From Prinia subflava (taxonomy: Eukaryota; Chordata; Aves; Passeriformes; Cisticolidae): DNA of 64,000 nucleotides. The position numbers and the translations under genes are program-made. A model generated the notes under the pieces. The model saw nothing but the letters and a program-made list of their open reading frames with translations, was not told the origin of the DNA and searched no databases. The DNA lies in the NCBI RefSeq assembly GCF_021018805.1, contig NC_086247.1, positions 122,685,094 to 122,749,093 of the forward strand. The letters are read 5' to 3'. Below are positions 62,301 to 64,000 of this stretch, piece by piece. Position 1 is the stretch's first letter; each line of letters begins with the position of its first letter.

Positions 62301-62779
62301 CACTGGGGAGAAATACACAGGGACTGTAATAAGGACAATTGGCTGCAGTGTTTTCCATGTCACTGGAACTAAATACAGGTGAAACAGTATCAGCAATAAA
62401 ATACATCACCTGAACCTCATATGCAAAACACCCGTCGGTGTGTGGATTCAAAAATAATCAGGAAGGATGTGGGACAGAAATGTTATGCATGAAGTGGATT
62501 ATATAGAGGTTTGCTTGTGTCAGACCTCTGGGTTTTATGTTGAAGGGAGGTGCTGAGGTATTACCCATGCCTTTGAAAATTATGTCAGTATCCTTGGTTC
62601 AGACCTTCAAAACTTGGCAATGTTTACACTTTCTGAAATTAAAAATCTGACAGTATTAAAGCACAGCCTAGTGCTGATATTTGTCATCAAGGTTTTCAGA
62701 AGATATTAAAGATGCACATGACATTATTTAAAATGGACCATCAGCCAAACAAATCCCATAAAATTATCATCCTAAATGA
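59341..62779. other. Unique non-coding DNA
   Basis: No exon, RNA gene or transposon recognised. Short open frames here have no domains. A small GC-richer block lies at 61600-61850. Confidence 0.45.
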
Positions 62780-63030
62780 ATCCCAAGATTGCTATGTAGT
62801 TTTTTAAGGCCAAAGCTTAATTTTGTTTGACATTGAAACAATGATCATCCATGTAATAGAATGAAAGGAAATTATCATGTCTGTTTTTCTAGTTAGTTTA
62901 TTCATATTAATCACATGGTAATTATGTCCAGAAAGATTGATCTTAAACAATCTTGCAAATGAAGAATTGTAATTCATTTCATAAACTCATCAAGATCAAA
63001 ACCAGTTGATCTTGATGTCAGTTAATTTAT
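62780..63030. promoter_or_regulatory. CNE-like stretch containing a perfect hairpin
   Basis: Clustered TAAT/ATTA and GATC-centred sites with no repeat family recognised: 'aaacaatgatcatccatgta' (62837-62856), 'tcatattaatcacatggtaa' (62903-62922) and 'aattgtaattcatttcataa' (62965-62984), ending in an exact inverted repeat (62988-63017). The evidence is compositional. Confidence 0.3.
62988..63017. repeat. Perfect 12-bp inverted repeat with 6-nt loop
   Basis: Arms CATCAAGATCAA (62988-62999) and TTGATCTTGATG (63006-63017) are exact reverse complements around aaccag. Each arm contains an AGATCAA core similar to TCF/LEF sites. It is not followed by a T-run, so a terminator role is unlikely. Confidence 0.9.
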
Positions 63031-63542
63031 TTCCCTTCTCCTTCCTTTTCTACTCAATGTTTGTACCAGTATTACTATGTACAATATTAGTGCTTACCTT
63101 TAGAAGGCTTTTGCTAATAGCTAACCCATTCACAGCTGACTGGCTTCACAGCTGTTTTCTGAAGTGGAGGGCAGTAAAACAAAAGGCTTCTTGAAATGAA
63201 TCAAATGCACTGACTGTGATTTTTAAAGCATAAATGGTCTTCAAATCTACCCATTCTTGTTTGTGCTGTGAAATCTACCTGCAGTGAGTGGGGCTGTGTA
63301 GAAAACCACTATGGGGGGTTTGAAGAAAATATTTCTTATTAACTTGGAAATTCTGGGTACAAATAAATAACTTCAGGATTTGTCATAACATCAGAACAAT
63401 GTTAGGCTTAGAACTGGCATGGTTTCTTTGGGAGATCTTGTGTCTTGTGTGAGCTTGTGTCCACATCTATTTTAGCCTGAATGAAATATTTACCATTCCT
63501 GTTTTCACAGAGGTTACAACTTGAGTGAACCCCAAATCAGGC
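63031..63542. other. Unique non-coding DNA
   Basis: Nothing recognised. The open frame 63006-63194 is short and domainless. Confidence 0.5.
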
Positions 63543-63597
63543 AAAAAAAAAAAAAACAAAACAAACAAACCAAAAACAAACAAACAAACAAAAAAAA
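63543..63597. repeat. A-rich (AAAC)n low-complexity tract
   Basis: Fourteen A followed by imperfect AAAC units and an eight-A end. Confidence 0.9.
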
Positions 63598-64000
63598 CCT
63601 CAATTCAAATGAGTGAACTGTGGCTGTTGAACTACAAATAGAAATTCTTACAGTCTTTATGCTGAATATTAAATCTTGTTCACTCAGAATCAAATGCTGG
63701 GAAGTCTTTCATCCATGTAAGAGGAAGTCTGCCATTTAGTAAGGCAAATCAAAATGAAAATAACGTAATTCCATAAAATTACTTAAATTTCAATTTCAAT
63801 TTAGTATATTAATACTAAAAGATGTTTTAGTCTTTTCTTGAAACCTCTCATGAATTTCTAAATAAAAATCTTTTTAAGCTTCTGTCATGTAAAACCCTAT
63901 TCACTTTAAATTGGGCATATAGCAAGGATTTATCTTACAGCACTTATGTTTTTTTTATTTTCTCTCTCTGTGTAAAGCTCTTGAACCAAATCACTATATT
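63598..64000. other. AT-rich unique sequence
   Basis: No feature seen up to the window end. Confidence 0.5.

Noticed and set aside
1..64000. CRISPR array, operon, tRNA, rRNA or common small nuclear RNA genes
   Set aside because: The sequence is vertebrate nuclear DNA by its repeats; I saw no direct-repeat/spacer array, cloverleaf or known small-RNA sequence on either strand.

Overview
This window looks like gene-poor nuclear DNA from a bird. The evidence is several 5'-truncated CR1 LINE fragments with the avian 3'-end sequence and remnants of its ATTCTGTG-type tail. There are also two long terminal repeats with ERVL-style ends (TG...CA, 5-bp target duplications). The rest is AT-rich, CpG-poor unique sequence with ordinary microsatellites. 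The LTR end sequences resemble families common in songbird genomes, so a passerine is my best guess; that is recognition from memory, not a search. I found no protein-coding exon, tRNA, rRNA or CRISPR array that I can defend. The longest open frames lie either inside a simple repeat (616-1000) or in unique sequence where both strands are open by chance (18589-19074, 54446-54887, 58033-58369).

Layout. 0-8 kb: a CR1 fragment at the left edge, a 314-nt pure purine tract built on (AGAAG)n, a second CR1 scrap, a CpG-rich patch near 5.9-6.15 kb with a CTCF-like site on the minus strand, and a second CTCF-like site on the plus strand near 8.08 kb. 8-29 kb: AT-rich unique DNA with a weak CR1 scrap (13.9 kb), a near-perfect 32-bp palindrome (23.44 kb) and several stretches that read like conserved non-coding elements (25.05, 26.85 and 27.4 kb). 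29.3-31 kb: a CR1 3' end, a CpG-bearing and homeodomain-site-rich stretch, and a 13-copy 8-bp G-rich minisatellite. 32.6-33.25 kb: a complete 625-bp solo LTR on the minus strand, flanked by the duplication ctgac. 34-42 kb: homopolymer tracts (poly-C, 44-nt poly-A), a tetranucleotide repeat and unique DNA. 42.66-44.28 kb: a 1436-bp solo LTR on the plus strand, flanked by atcct, inserted into an older plus-strand CR1. 44-51 kb: unique DNA, a (TA)20 repeat and a 250-bp CR1 fragment. 51.5-54.2 kb: the densest run of CNE-like sequence. 54-64 kb: unique DNA with further CNE-like patches (58.85-59.34, 62.78-63.02 kb), the last containing a perfect 12-bp-arm hairpin.

Overall the window reads as an intergenic or long-intron desert. 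Its functional content, if any, is regulatory: candidate enhancers and CTCF-type boundary sites. No adjacent gene can be named from this sequence. I did not find a convincing new gene system. The best-supported observations are the nested LTR-in-CR1 and the two LTRs with exact target duplications. The regulatory calls are leads only, because conservation cannot be tested here.
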